Of a stretch of 64,000 bases of DNA, positions 27,801 to 36,305 are shown piece after piece. Source of the stretch: Myxococcales bacterium. Lineage in GTDB: Bacteria > Myxococcota_A > Bradymonadia > REDH01. The position numbers and the translations under genes are program-made. The notes beneath the pieces were generated by a model that made no database searches, was not told where the DNA came from, and worked only from the letters and a program-made list of their open reading frames with translations. Location of the stretch: assembly GCA_020633625.1 (NCBI GenBank), contig JACKDJ010000007.1:22501-86500 (forward strand), given 5' to 3'. The first letter of the stretch is position 1. Each line of letters begins with the position of its first letter.

Positions 27801-29562
27801 ACCCGCATGCGTTCACGCAGCGCCCACCGAGTTCTCGCCCATCGGGGAGCGCACTGCAGCCACCGCAGACGTTGCGCTCAGGGCCGGCGCAGACGGCGCC
27901 GCCAGCGTCGCACGCCCATCGGCCCGTGCCGCACTCGGTCTCGCACGCAGCCCCGATGGTGACGCCATCGGCGAGCGGCTCGCACCCGCCACACGCGTTC
28001 GGCAGCGGCGCCACGCAGCGCGCGTCTTCCATGTCCTCGTCGCACTCGACCGCGCCAGCGCCGCAGCCGAAGCTGCATGGCTCGCCGGGAGTCAGCGTCA
28101 GCGGCTCGCAGCCGCCGCACGCGTTCGGTGCGCGCGCCGCGCAGGTCACCGTGCCGTCCGATTCACACTCCCAGACGTCCTCACCGCAGCCGCACGGGGT
28201 CCCCGGGGCGCCAGCGAGCACGTCGCACCCACCGCAAGCGTTCTCTTCGGCGACGCTGCAGACGACGGATGCACCTCCGGGACCGCACTCGTAGTTGCCG
28301 GACCCGCAGCTACCACCGCACGGCGTCCCGGGCGCCGCGAGCAGCTCGCCGCAGCCTCCGCACGCGTTGTGCCCCGCGGCGTCACACACGACGGCGCCAT
28401 CACCGTCGCAGATGTAGACCCCAAGCCCGCACGTCCCGACGCACGGGTCCCCGGGGTCGTGAGCGAGCGCTCCGCATCCGCCGCAGGCGTTGTCGACGTC
28501 GGCGTCACAGACGAGCGAGTTGCCTCCCGGCGAGCACGCGTAGACGCCGTCGCCGCATCCGGTGGAGCAGGCGTCGCCGACCGCGGTGCCGTCGGGCAGT
28601 ACGGCACAACCGCCGCACGCGTTCGGCGTAGGCGCCGTGCAGCTCACGCTCGTCCGCGCCTCATCGCACTGCCAGGTCCCGGTCCCGCACGCCGTTGCGC
28701 ACGTCTCGCCGGGCTCGCCCTCCAGCTCGTCGCACGTGCCGCAGCCGTTCCGCTCTGCCGCATCGCAGACCACCCGCTCACCGCCATCCACGCACACGTA
28801 GCTGCCGGCACCGCAGGCGCCAGAGCACGCTGTTCCGGGGACGTCGTCGAGCTCGGCGCAGCCGAAGCAGTCGTTGATCACCTCTGCCGTGCACCGGACG
28901 CTGCCAGACTCGGCGCACTCCCAAACACCATCGCAGCCACAGCTTCCGCCCACCGCGTGCGGTAGGGCGCCGCAGCCGCCGCAGGCGTTCCGCGTCGATG
29001 CACCAGCGCACCGCACGGCGTTCGGCCCGTCACAAGCCAGCAGCCCGTCGGCGCAGTCGCCGCAGGCGTCGCCGGGGGCGCCGTCGAGCTCCACGGTACC
29101 GCCGCATGCGTTGGTCTCTCCGCCGCCGGGGTCGCAGACGCAGGCGAGCTGCTCGGCGACGGGCGCGCGGGGGTCCGACACGTCGCACCCCCACGTGCAG
29201 GTCAGTCCGGGCTCTCCGTCGCAGGTCGTGCCTGGCTGCTGCGGGAGGTCGCCGCAGCCGCTGCAGTCGTTCAGCCCGGGGTCCTCGCATTCGAGGCGGT
29301 CTTCTACGCAGACCCACTCTCCGCACGCCCCGCACGCCGTGCCGACCAGCGCTTCGTCGCAGGTTCGCGGCAGGTCGGGAATGTCCAGGCCGGCGTCGGC
29401 GTCTACATCGACGCCGCCGTCCGAGACCTCGGTGGCCGCATCGTCAGAAGTGTCCGGCTCACCGCCGTTCCCGCCGCTGCACGCAGCCGCGAGGGCGCTC
29501 AAAAACAGCGACGCCGCGCGCACGCGCCATCCGCCAACAAGCTCGAGTCTTCCGCGCTCCAT
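24853..29562 (-). CDS. Lipoprotein made of about 35 CGGC cysteine repeats
   Basis: 1569 aa. ATG at 29562 has a GAGAGG-rich leader and starts a signal peptide with lipobox AAAC. A short acidic linker (DTSDDAATEVSDGGVDVD) follows. The rest is a tandem array of about 35 units of about 40 aa; the consensus is CGGCxxLxxxPGxxCxxxCGxGxxxC, then about 9 aa, C, about 5 aa, and N at the unit boundary. Each unit has about six to seven Cys, so the protein holds over 200 Cys. No enzyme signature is visible. It probably forms a long disulfide-stabilised fibre or metal-binding surface layer (inference). Its stop is four bases from an in-frame ATG of the giant MopE/LamG gene, so those two look co-transcribed. 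I know no named family for this repeat. Confidence 0.82.
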   Translation of the reverse strand: MERGRLELVGGWRVRAASLFLSALAAACSGGNGGEPDTSDDAATEVSDGGVDVDADAGLDIPDLPRTCDEALVGTACGACGEWVCVEDRLECEDPGLNDCSGCGDLPQQPGTTCDGEPGLTCTWGCDVSDPRAPVAEQLACVCDPGGGETNACGGTVELDGAPGDACGDCADGLLACDGPNAVRCAGASTRNACGGCGALPHAVGGSCGCDGVWECAESGSVRCTAEVINDCFGCAELDDVPGTACSGACGAGSYVCVDGGERVVCDAAERNGCGTCDELEGEPGETCATACGTGTWQCDEARTSVSCTAPTPNACGGCAVLPDGTAVGDACSTGCGDGVYACSPGGNSLVCDADVDNACGGCGALAHDPGDPCVGTCGLGVYICDGDGAVVCDAAGHNACGGCGELLAAPGTPCGGSCGSGNYECGPGGASVVCSVAEENACGGCDVLAGAPGTPCGCGEDVWECESDGTVTCAARAPNACGGCEPLTLTPGEPCSFGCGAGAVECDEDMEDARCVAPLPNACGGCEPLADGVTIGAACETECGTGRWACDAGGAVCAGPERNVCGGCSALPDGRELGGRCVNACGSGHYECSRTGESLRCSVGEPNSCGGCAELEAAPGTACGCGEANWECSGEDAVSCAGRPENGCGGCAALPEGAGPDAACSFGCGDGSWTCDSDGEGAVCDAPTANACGGCGELPGTAGAICDLGCGTGIWSCTGTGNLACSAPGPNACGACGALPQVPGGACSASCGDGVWTCDAAGTGVECLNTCGGCGVLEHEPGTACSTDCGDGVWTCGADGLSVTCSAPTPNLCGGCGVLTGTVGASCDGACGAGSLLCQDGALACVSPTQNECGGCSPLAVDPGAVCVTSCGEGAYACTGPNSTACDAPTRNLCGGCGPLPGTIGEECGCGGGAWTCLGDGTAACFGIPLNACGGCDDLPAEPGDACTELCGSGEYVCVGTDAVACDAETGNACGGCGELDHAPFESCSGECGAGVYQCDASGGVVCGAPTRNACGGCTPLTGEPGAVCDRTFCGESTWECSGEEAVVCAGLAPNACGLCGGPTITQTLGGACSDACGAGVWQCNETWTDAVCSSRVGATLNACGGCATLSGAPGDACGDCPGQYLACAADGDSLVCDGAGRNECGGCGPLTVELGSPCLAGGECPEIGWQCPPAGETGVPGTGGAWCPPADEIVFNACGGCSVLATPPPGTTCGDCGTYVCDGTGATVCVDPGRNECGGCALPGLPEVGDACEACGVSGTYVCAEGRSQPVCSQADRVNGCGGCEVLDGEVFTPCGTSACGHYECSGSNDVVCVEADTNSCGGCIDSDLTAGEACSVCGESGTVSCNDVAVPYCAAPSVNICGGCGPLTAAPGTACGRGGAGTYVCSVTGDVFCYEPTVVNGCGGAVPSPLTPGAACGCNAGAPAGTVICDSTRTPVCSDPDANVCGGCSDLPTGHPGDACGVLGCGRLECGSEDSIGCVDAAPNVCGTCAESSFTRLGAACAACGQAGVVGCVDTFEAPVCVTAVSNACGGCAALSAEPGDPCAAPECGFYRCVGTEQVACDASCE

Positions 29563-29762
29563 ATGCTCGTCGCCTCTCTCCGCGGAGCCGGGTCGGGTCA
29601 CCGCTCTCCACATGTGGTGCAAGGTCCATTCCAGCGCCTTACGGCCGACAGCCACCGCACCGGCGCTGCGCGGCTCGCACAGTAGCACACCCAGCACGAC
29701 AGAAGTAGGCCCCCGCCCGAATTGGGCCTGCGCGAGATTTTTCGGCCTCCCCCTACGCAACT

Positions 29763-29777
29763 CTGCAGATTTTGCAG
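29763..29777 (-). terminator. Short hairpin after the M16 peptidase gene
   Basis: CTGCA-AAATC-TGCAG on the minus strand, five bases past the stop at 29782. The stem is only 5 bp, so this is weak. The 219-bp gap to the repeat-protein gene otherwise holds an unusually A/T-rich patch (about 29737-29745) and no ORF. Confidence 0.25.
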
Positions 29778-29781
29778 CCCC

Positions 29782-32553
29782 TCACTCGGTCGGGGCGAGC
29801 TCCGTCGGCATTGCGTCGTCCGGCCCCACAATCGCCAGGATCTCCCGCGACGGGTCGAAGTACAGCCGCGCTGCCTCGGCGACATCGGCGGCCGACACCG
29901 CCCCGACGCGCTCCGCGTAGTCGTACCCCGCGTCGTAACCCTTCCCGTAGAGCTCGTCGAACGCGTAGAAGCCCGCGCGCGCGCTGTGCCGCTGCAGCCC
30001 AATGTCGCGGCGCCCGATCAGGAACCGCTGCGCACGAAGCACCTCGTCGTCGGTCACGCCCTCCTCGACGAGCTGCGCGACCTGCGCTCGGATCCCCGCG
30101 AGCGCCTGCTCGACCTTGCTCGGACTCGTCGCGATGTAGAACGCGAACGTTCCCGAGTCGTACCCGCAGCTCGAGTACGCGTTGACGCTGTAGGCGAGGC
30201 TCTGGCGGTCGCGAAGATCGACGAACAGCCGGCCACCCTGCCCGCCCAGGATCGCGCCGAGGACGTCGAGCGCGTAGCGGTGGGGCCCATCCATCGACTC
30301 GGTCTGGTAGCCGACCACGATGTGCGCTTGCTGTCGCTCGCGGACCTCGACCGCCGTGTACGGCGCGTCCACTGGCGCAGGGGCGCGCGCGGGGTCCAGC
30401 GACCGTGGGGCCGCCGGCGCGGTCGCCTGCAGCAGTGTGCCGAGCGCGCGTAGCGCGCGATCCGGTTCCACGTCGCCCACGATAGAGACCACCATCCGCG
30501 AAGGCTGCACCATCCGGTGGTAGTATTCGAGCAGCTCCTCACGACGGATGCCGCCGACGGACGCCTCGGTGCCAGTGACCGGGAGAGCGTATGGGTGTCC
30601 GAGGAACGCGCGCTCGTTGAACAGGCGGAACGCCCAGCCACCCAGGTTGTCGCGCTGCGCAGCGATGTCCGAGAGCACCTCGCGGCGAACCCGCTCGAGC
30701 TCGTCGTCGGGCACTGTCGAGTGCATCAGCGCGTCGGCGAAGACCTCCATCGACCGCTCGAAGTCGCGCGACAGCGCCGTCATCCGGAGCCCGATCGTGT
30801 TTCGACCGCTGAACCCGGACAGGCTCGCCGCCATGCCGTCAATCTCGAGCGCGAGTCCCGACGCGGACCGCGTCGCCGTACCCGAGGTCAGCAGGTGGGC
30901 CAGGAGGTTCCCCATCCCGCTCGTGTCCTCGTCTTCTGAGAGCACGCCTGCCATTACGGCAGCGCGGACCGCGAACATCGGCGCCGTCGTGTCGCGCTGG
31001 ACGATCGCCACCAGTCCGTCGTCGAAGACGTGTCTGACCGCGCCTACGTCGTCGGCGACGAGGTCGAACCCGGTCACCTCGTCGTCGACCGACGCGAACG
31101 CGCCACGTACCACGCCCTCGAGGCTCGCTGTCGCGAGCGACGCCTCGTCCGCGCCGTCCGGAAGAACCAGCGCGACGGTCATGTTCTCCGGGCGCAGGTA
31201 CTGGAGCGCGACGCGTCGCAGGTCGGCCGGCGTCGCGCGGCGAGCCAGCTCGACGAAGCGGCGCTCGAAGCCGGCGCCTCCGGCGACGGTCTCGAAGTAG
31301 CCGAGCCGCTGCGCGACCCCCTGCACCGTCTGGCTCTGGTAGATCGCGTCGCTCTCGAGGATCGTGAGCGCGCGGTGCAGCTCGGCGTCCGAGAACTCCC
31401 GCTGGCGCACAGCCGCGACCTCTCGGGCGACGGCCGCGAGCACCTCGAGCGGATCTTGCGGTGAGTCGCCCCCGCGAAACGACGCACCGAGCATGAGGAT
31501 CCCCGGCTCGGCGGGCGAGTAGAGGTAGCTATAGACCTCGCTCGTGAGCCCCGCGCGGCGTTGCACCGACTCGAAGAGCAGCGAGCTCTCGCCCTGGCCG
31601 AGCAGGATCGACAGCAGCTCGAGCGCCGGCGTGTCTGCCGCCGCGAGGTCTGGCGCGTGGAACGCGATCGCGAGGTGTCCGTCTTGCGTGTCGCGCAGAT
31701 CGAACGCGGCCCGAAACGACGTCTGCTCCGGCTCCTCCGGGCGCTGAGGGCGCGGCACCCGACCTCCAGTGACGTTCCCGAAGTGGCGCTCTACGGCCGC
31801 GTCGACCGCGCCGCGGTCAATGTCGCCAACGGCGACCAGCGTCATGTTGCCGGGCACGTACCAGCGCTGGAAGAACCGCACCACGTCGTCTCGCGTGAAG
31901 CTCGCGACAGACTCCGAGCTTCCGATGACGGGGCGACCGTACGGATGGGTCGAGAACGCGGTCTGAAAGAGAAGCCGACTCAGAACCCGCGCCGGGATAT
32001 CCTCGGCCCGTCGGATCTCCTCCTGAATGACCTCGAGCTCGCGGTCGAGCTCAGCCGCCTCGAACGAGCTGTTCGACACCGCGTCGAGCAAGACGTCGAG
32101 ACCTTCGGCCGCGAAACGGCTTGGGACGACGAGGTGATAGACGGTCTGGTCGAACGACGTCCACGCGTTGATCGACCCGCCGATCGACTCGATCTCCCGG
32201 GCGATCGCGCCGACCGGTCGCGTCGGTGTGCCCTTGAAGAGCATGTGCTCATGGACGTGGGCGAGCCCTGCCTCCGCGGCGGACTCGTCGCCGCTCCCCA
32301 CGCGGACCCAGACCTGAAGCGCCACGACGGGGACCGCGTGGTTCGGCTGAAAGAGCGCCGTCAGGCCTGACGGGTACGCGATGGTCTCGGCGGTCGACTC
32401 TGGGGCGGGCATCTCGGCGTCCTGGATGGCGACCGGCGGAGGGTCGGGTTTCACCGGTAGCCCGCTGGGCGGACAACCGACGCTGAGCGCCCCGGCGACG
32501 AGGATGGCTCGCCACCGGGAGCGTGGTGCCGGGAGATGTCCGCGCTCGGGCAT
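29782..32553 (-). CDS. Double M16-family zinc metallopeptidase lipoprotein
   Basis: 923 aa with a lipobox-type signal peptide (LSVGC, Cys27), so it is anchored in the envelope facing the periplasm or the surface. The first M16 half is catalytic: GLAHVHEHMLFKGT gives the inverted zinc motif HxxEH (His99, Glu102, His103), and Glu179 in VIQEEIRRAED is the third ligand at the usual distance of 76 residues. The second half repeats the fold (MAGVLSEDEDTSGMGNLLAHLLTSGT) without HxxEH and ends with GGQGGRLFVDLRDRQSLAYSVNAYSS, the R/Y substrate-binding segment. Such fused pairs (pitrilysin/insulinase-like) degrade peptides inside a clamshell. The gene lies 54 bases downstream of the DUF3857 gene, probably in one operon with it. 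Confidence 0.92.
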   Translation of the reverse strand: MPERGHLPAPRSRWRAILVAGALSVGCPPSGLPVKPDPPPVAIQDAEMPAPESTAETIAYPSGLTALFQPNHAVPVVALQVWVRVGSGDESAAEAGLAHVHEHMLFKGTPTRPVGAIAREIESIGGSINAWTSFDQTVYHLVVPSRFAAEGLDVLLDAVSNSSFEAAELDRELEVIQEEIRRAEDIPARVLSRLLFQTAFSTHPYGRPVIGSSESVASFTRDDVVRFFQRWYVPGNMTLVAVGDIDRGAVDAAVERHFGNVTGGRVPRPQRPEEPEQTSFRAAFDLRDTQDGHLAIAFHAPDLAAADTPALELLSILLGQGESSLLFESVQRRAGLTSEVYSYLYSPAEPGILMLGASFRGGDSPQDPLEVLAAVAREVAAVRQREFSDAELHRALTILESDAIYQSQTVQGVAQRLGYFETVAGGAGFERRFVELARRATPADLRRVALQYLRPENMTVALVLPDGADEASLATASLEGVVRGAFASVDDEVTGFDLVADDVGAVRHVFDDGLVAIVQRDTTAPMFAVRAAVMAGVLSEDEDTSGMGNLLAHLLTSGTATRSASGLALEIDGMAASLSGFSGRNTIGLRMTALSRDFERSMEVFADALMHSTVPDDELERVRREVLSDIAAQRDNLGGWAFRLFNERAFLGHPYALPVTGTEASVGGIRREELLEYYHRMVQPSRMVVSIVGDVEPDRALRALGTLLQATAPAAPRSLDPARAPAPVDAPYTAVEVRERQQAHIVVGYQTESMDGPHRYALDVLGAILGGQGGRLFVDLRDRQSLAYSVNAYSSCGYDSGTFAFYIATSPSKVEQALAGIRAQVAQLVEEGVTDDEVLRAQRFLIGRRDIGLQRHSARAGFYAFDELYGKGYDAGYDYAERVGAVSAADVAEAARLYFDPSREILAIVGPDDAMPTELAPTE

Positions 32554-32607
32554 GGTCGCGCAAGCTATCGCCGTCGCGCCACTTCCGCCAGTTCGCCCCG
32601 CGCGGGG

Positions 32608-35600
32608 CTACGGCGCGAACGTGATCGAGATTCGCTCCGCCGCCTCGAGCGCGCGGGCGAGCGTGGCGAACTCCGGATACTCGGCCGGCGAGACGCGGCG
32701 CATGGGCAGCCGGATCGAGCGCCGCACGGTCGTCGTCGACCCCGAGGCGCTCGCATCGCGCGACCAGCTCACATCCTGCCACGAGCCGCCTGCCGCCGAC
32801 GGGAGCTCGCGTGCCCGCAGCCCGCCCGGCACTTCGAAGACGACGGTCAGGTCTTCGATCACTTCGGAGGAGATGACGAGCGGCAGCTCACGCCCGCGGC
32901 GGTCTGCGTACCAGCTCCCGATGGGACGCGCGAAGAGCGCCCCGTCGAACACGAGCGTCCCATCGCTCCCGCGCCGGGCGAGCCGTGCGGCTCGGAACTC
33001 GTAGCGCACGGTGCCGCGCGCGTCGGGCGTGTCGGTGCCGGACAGGTCGACCACGAGATCGGTGAGCTGCCCGAACTCGCGCGTAAGTGTCCGCTCTACC
33101 GTGCGACGAACCGCCTCGAGGTCGTCGTCACTCTGGACGAACGAACGGAAGACGGCGGCGACGTCGGGGGACAGCTGCTCGACGACTTCGACGTCGGCGC
33201 CCCCGCTCTCGTCGAGGTGGATGACCACGTCGATCGTCGTGAGCTCCAGCGCGTCCGGCCAGCGCGGGGTCGTGATTCGCCGTCCCGACACCTCGCGCGG
33301 CCACACCGCGATGGCGTCGCGTCCCTGCGCGTCGCGCGGGAGATAGTCGAACGGAAACTCGTCGGCGTCGGTGAACAACCAAACATCGCCGCCGCGCTCC
33401 CCGGCTCCGGCGACGCGCAGCACGGTGGTGTCGAACGCGCCGAGGTCTGGGACGGCGCCCTCGATGTCGCCGGTCCCGAACGTCCGCACGAAGACGATCT
33501 CCGGGTCGAGCCCGGCGGCCGCCAGCAACGCGTACGCGACGAGCGTTCGCTCGCCGACACCGTCCACGGTCGCGTAGGACGCGGGAGTACGAAAGAACGA
33601 GCCCGAGTCCTGCACGTGGTCGACAACGGCGCGGAAGATGGCGCGTGCCTTTGCCCGCGGCCCTCGGACTTCGGCGGTGAGCTCGCGCGCGAGGCTCTCG
33701 AGCCCGGGCGTCGTGCCGAGCAAGCTGGGGAGCCGGTTCGCGTACAGCGCGACGAAGTCGTCGAGAGTGAGCCCGAAGCTCATCTGGACGCTCGGCATCC
33801 ACTCGTCTTCGGGAGGCGCGAACGACTCTGGGACCGGCGGCTGCACGTGCTCAACGGAGAAGGTCGTGGCGACCGCGCCATCGTCCTGGGCGCGCTGCTC
33901 TCGCCGAACGCCGGTGCCGCGAACATCGAAGGTGGGCTCGGGGAGTGACGGATCCAGTACGTAGGTGACTTCCGACCGGTGCATCGCGCCGTCGTCGGTC
34001 GCGAAGTAGAATCGGTCGCTACGGGTCGCCGTCCGCGACGCCAGGGGTCCCCATTCCTGGCGCGCCCACCCGATCTCGACGAAGTCCCCGATCTCGAGCG
34101 CCGGCATCGACAAGGAGTCCTTCCCGGCGATCCGGTCCGGCGTCAGCGCGCGGCCGTCCGGCTTCAGGGTCCGCGCCACCAAGATGTTCGCGTCCGAGGG
34201 GACCTCGACCTCACCGACCTCGCCGATCGCGTCGTGGCTCTGGACCCGGAGCACCTGGTAGACGACCTCGAGCACACTCCCGTCGGGGGCGTAGTAGTAG
34301 GCTGCGTAGTCGAGGACATAGACCACGTCGGTGTCGTAGCTTGTGCCCGACGCGAGGTAGTCCGCGACGACATCTCGCCCATCTGGCACGAGCGGATCCA
34401 ACGGCTCGTCGGTGACGACCGCGCCGCCGAGGTGCAGACCGGTCGCCGTGGGCCGAGCGTCGCGAAGCTCTTCGAACGCGCGCCGCGCGCCGACGACATC
34501 GCCGAGCGCGAAGCTCGAGTCGACGGCGTCGCCGAGGCTGTCGGCGGGCGTCAGCGTCCAGCGGCGGGCGTCGTCGAACACCGCCGCGACCTGATCGCCG
34601 CGACCGCCGGCGAGGAGCGTGTCAACGTAGACCTCACGCAAGAGCAGCTCGGTCGGCGCGGCGAGCTGGAGCGCGCGCCCGAGCTCCATCGCCTCGTCCA
34701 AGCGACCGCGCGGGAGCAGGACGTCCTGAATCCAGGAGACCCGAGCCATTCTGCACTGCAGCCACTCGGGCTGGAACGTGTCGGGTCCAATCGGCGGCCC
34801 AACCGCTCGCATCGCGTCGAGGACTTCGGCGATCGACCCACAGTGCGTGGGCCAGATCGCTAGCGCCGCGCGGCTCGCAGCGCGCGCCTGCCAGTCGAGA
34901 CCTCTCGCGGTCGCGTACGACACGAGCGCTCGCTGCGCGTCGAAGCACTCCCCCCCTTCGAGCCGGAGACGCGCGGCGATCGGTTCCGCTTCGGCCAGCT
35001 GGTCGCGATCGACGAGGGCCTCGAGCAGCGCCGCTCGCGCGCCGACCGCAGCGGGATCGGCCGCGGCCGAGGTCAGCGCAGCGGTGCGGAGCTCGTCGCG
35101 GGCTCGTGCGCTTCGGGTGAAGTCGACGCCCGCGAGCCGGGCGAGGTGGAACGCGGTCACGGGGTCGAGTTGCGCCATGTCGGCGGTCTCGACCAGCCTC
35201 GAAGCGGCGATCGCGTCTCCTCGCTCGAGCGCGTCGTCGGCGGCGATGAGCCACGCGAGGTTTCCTGCGGCTGGGGCGACCGCACGTGCGGTTTGCGCGC
35301 TCTCGAGCACGGTCGCGCCGGCCCACGGCGGGTCGGCCGGACCGAACCGCGCCGGCGCGTCGCCGTCGGTGACGACCGACAGCTGGACCGGGGTACTGCG
35401 GGACCAGACGCCGACCGCTACGCGAACCCGGTGCGTGCCGGCCGCTAGCTCGAGGCGAGACCCCACCCGCTGCGGACCGTTCACGTCTTCCGGTGCGCGT
35501 CGCACCGCGAGAGCGTCGTCCACCCACGCGACCAGCGGAGCGGAGCTGCGGACCTCGATGAACGCGAGGGTCGCTTCGTCCACCGCGAACGTGGTCTCGA

Positions 35601-36252
35601 TGACGTAGACGCCGACGCCGTTCCCGCCGACATCGACGCCGCCCCCGTAGGTTGGGGCGAACGCGACGGCTTGAGGTCCGGTCTCGAAGTTGACCGTGGC
35701 AGGGAGTGCGTCGCCAAGGGACGCCGCGACGCGATCCAGGTCGAGGCTCTCGAGCGGCGAGAACGGACCGGCCATGCGCCACACCGCCGGCATCGTCGCC
35801 GCGCCCTCCCAGGGGAGCGCGGCGAGCAGAGGCGCCTTGTAGCGGCGGGCCGCGGCCACGACGTCCGCGATCCACTTCCAGCGAGCCTCCGAGACGGGGT
35901 CGGCACCCCGGATTCGACCTTCGACATACGCTGCGACGGATTCCTCGGCGCTGGGCGCAGCGCCAAGCAGCTGCTCCACGCGCACGGTGCGCGCCTGCTC
36001 GAGCCGGGTGTCGGCCCACGCGCCGCCGTCCAGGAGCACGGCGAGCGCGCGGTCGGGGTCACCGGCGACCTCGAGCGCAAACGATGCCAGGAGCCGGTCG
36101 GCGGGTTCCGTTGCCGGCGCCGCGTCGCTCGCCACCGCGAACAGCGCGGGCGGCTCGAGCGAGCGCAGCGGGTCGTCCGGAACGACGGGCGCCGCGCAGC
36201 CGGTCCCCAGCGCGAGGGCGGCAGCCAGCATCGCGCAGGCGCGCCCAACCAC
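32608..36252 (-). CDS. DUF3857/transglutaminase-like lipoprotein, catalytic residues lost
   Basis: 1214 aa. GTG at 36252 has AGGGAAGGA upstream and starts a lipoprotein signal peptide (LGTGC); GTG at 36309, overlapping the upstream stop (GTGA), is an alternative. The N-terminal half contains a jelly-roll-like segment (FETGPQAVAFAPTYGGGVDVGG, partial) and TPR-like helices. Then DUF3857 (VYVLDYAAYYYAPDGSVLEVVYQVLRV, DSLSMPALEIGDFVEIGW) and a transglutaminase-like domain follow. The catalytic positions are changed: GDCKD of the upstream paralogue reads GVGER, and FNH reads FDT; only the Asp (FTDADEFP) remains. It is therefore probably a binding protein or scaffold. Neighbours on both sides are the intact paralogue and the M16 peptidase, suggesting one envelope operon. 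Confidence 0.82.
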   Translation of the reverse strand: MVGRACAMLAAALALGTGCAAPVVPDDPLRSLEPPALFAVASDAAPATEPADRLLASFALEVAGDPDRALAVLLDGGAWADTRLEQARTVRVEQLLGAAPSAEESVAAYVEGRIRGADPVSEARWKWIADVVAAARRYKAPLLAALPWEGAATMPAVWRMAGPFSPLESLDLDRVAASLGDALPATVNFETGPQAVAFAPTYGGGVDVGGNGVGVYVIETTFAVDEATLAFIEVRSSAPLVAWVDDALAVRRAPEDVNGPQRVGSRLELAAGTHRVRVAVGVWSRSTPVQLSVVTDGDAPARFGPADPPWAGATVLESAQTARAVAPAAGNLAWLIAADDALERGDAIAASRLVETADMAQLDPVTAFHLARLAGVDFTRSARARDELRTAALTSAAADPAAVGARAALLEALVDRDQLAEAEPIAARLRLEGGECFDAQRALVSYATARGLDWQARAASRAALAIWPTHCGSIAEVLDAMRAVGPPIGPDTFQPEWLQCRMARVSWIQDVLLPRGRLDEAMELGRALQLAAPTELLLREVYVDTLLAGGRGDQVAAVFDDARRWTLTPADSLGDAVDSSFALGDVVGARRAFEELRDARPTATGLHLGGAVVTDEPLDPLVPDGRDVVADYLASGTSYDTDVVYVLDYAAYYYAPDGSVLEVVYQVLRVQSHDAIGEVGEVEVPSDANILVARTLKPDGRALTPDRIAGKDSLSMPALEIGDFVEIGWARQEWGPLASRTATRSDRFYFATDDGAMHRSEVTYVLDPSLPEPTFDVRGTGVRREQRAQDDGAVATTFSVEHVQPPVPESFAPPEDEWMPSVQMSFGLTLDDFVALYANRLPSLLGTTPGLESLARELTAEVRGPRAKARAIFRAVVDHVQDSGSFFRTPASYATVDGVGERTLVAYALLAAAGLDPEIVFVRTFGTGDIEGAVPDLGAFDTTVLRVAGAGERGGDVWLFTDADEFPFDYLPRDAQGRDAIAVWPREVSGRRITTPRWPDALELTTIDVVIHLDESGGADVEVVEQLSPDVAAVFRSFVQSDDDLEAVRRTVERTLTREFGQLTDLVVDLSGTDTPDARGTVRYEFRAARLARRGSDGTLVFDGALFARPIGSWYADRRGRELPLVISSEVIEDLTVVFEVPGGLRARELPSAAGGSWQDVSWSRDASASGSTTTVRRSIRLPMRRVSPAEYPEFATLARALEAAERISITFAP

Positions 36253-36305
36253 GCCCGTCCGTCCTTCCCTCGCGGGACCGATGCTCCAACTCGACGCGCT
36301 AGCAG

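Noticed and set aside
24853..29562. A CRISPR array or DNA repeat array
   Set aside because: The repetition is at the protein level: unit lengths vary and DNA copies differ at most third positions, so it is a coding repeat, not a CRISPR or a satellite.
32536..33948. A 470-aa plus-strand frame opposite the DUF3857 gene
   Set aside because: Arg/Val/Asp-rich shadow; conserved DUF3857 strands lie on the minus strand.
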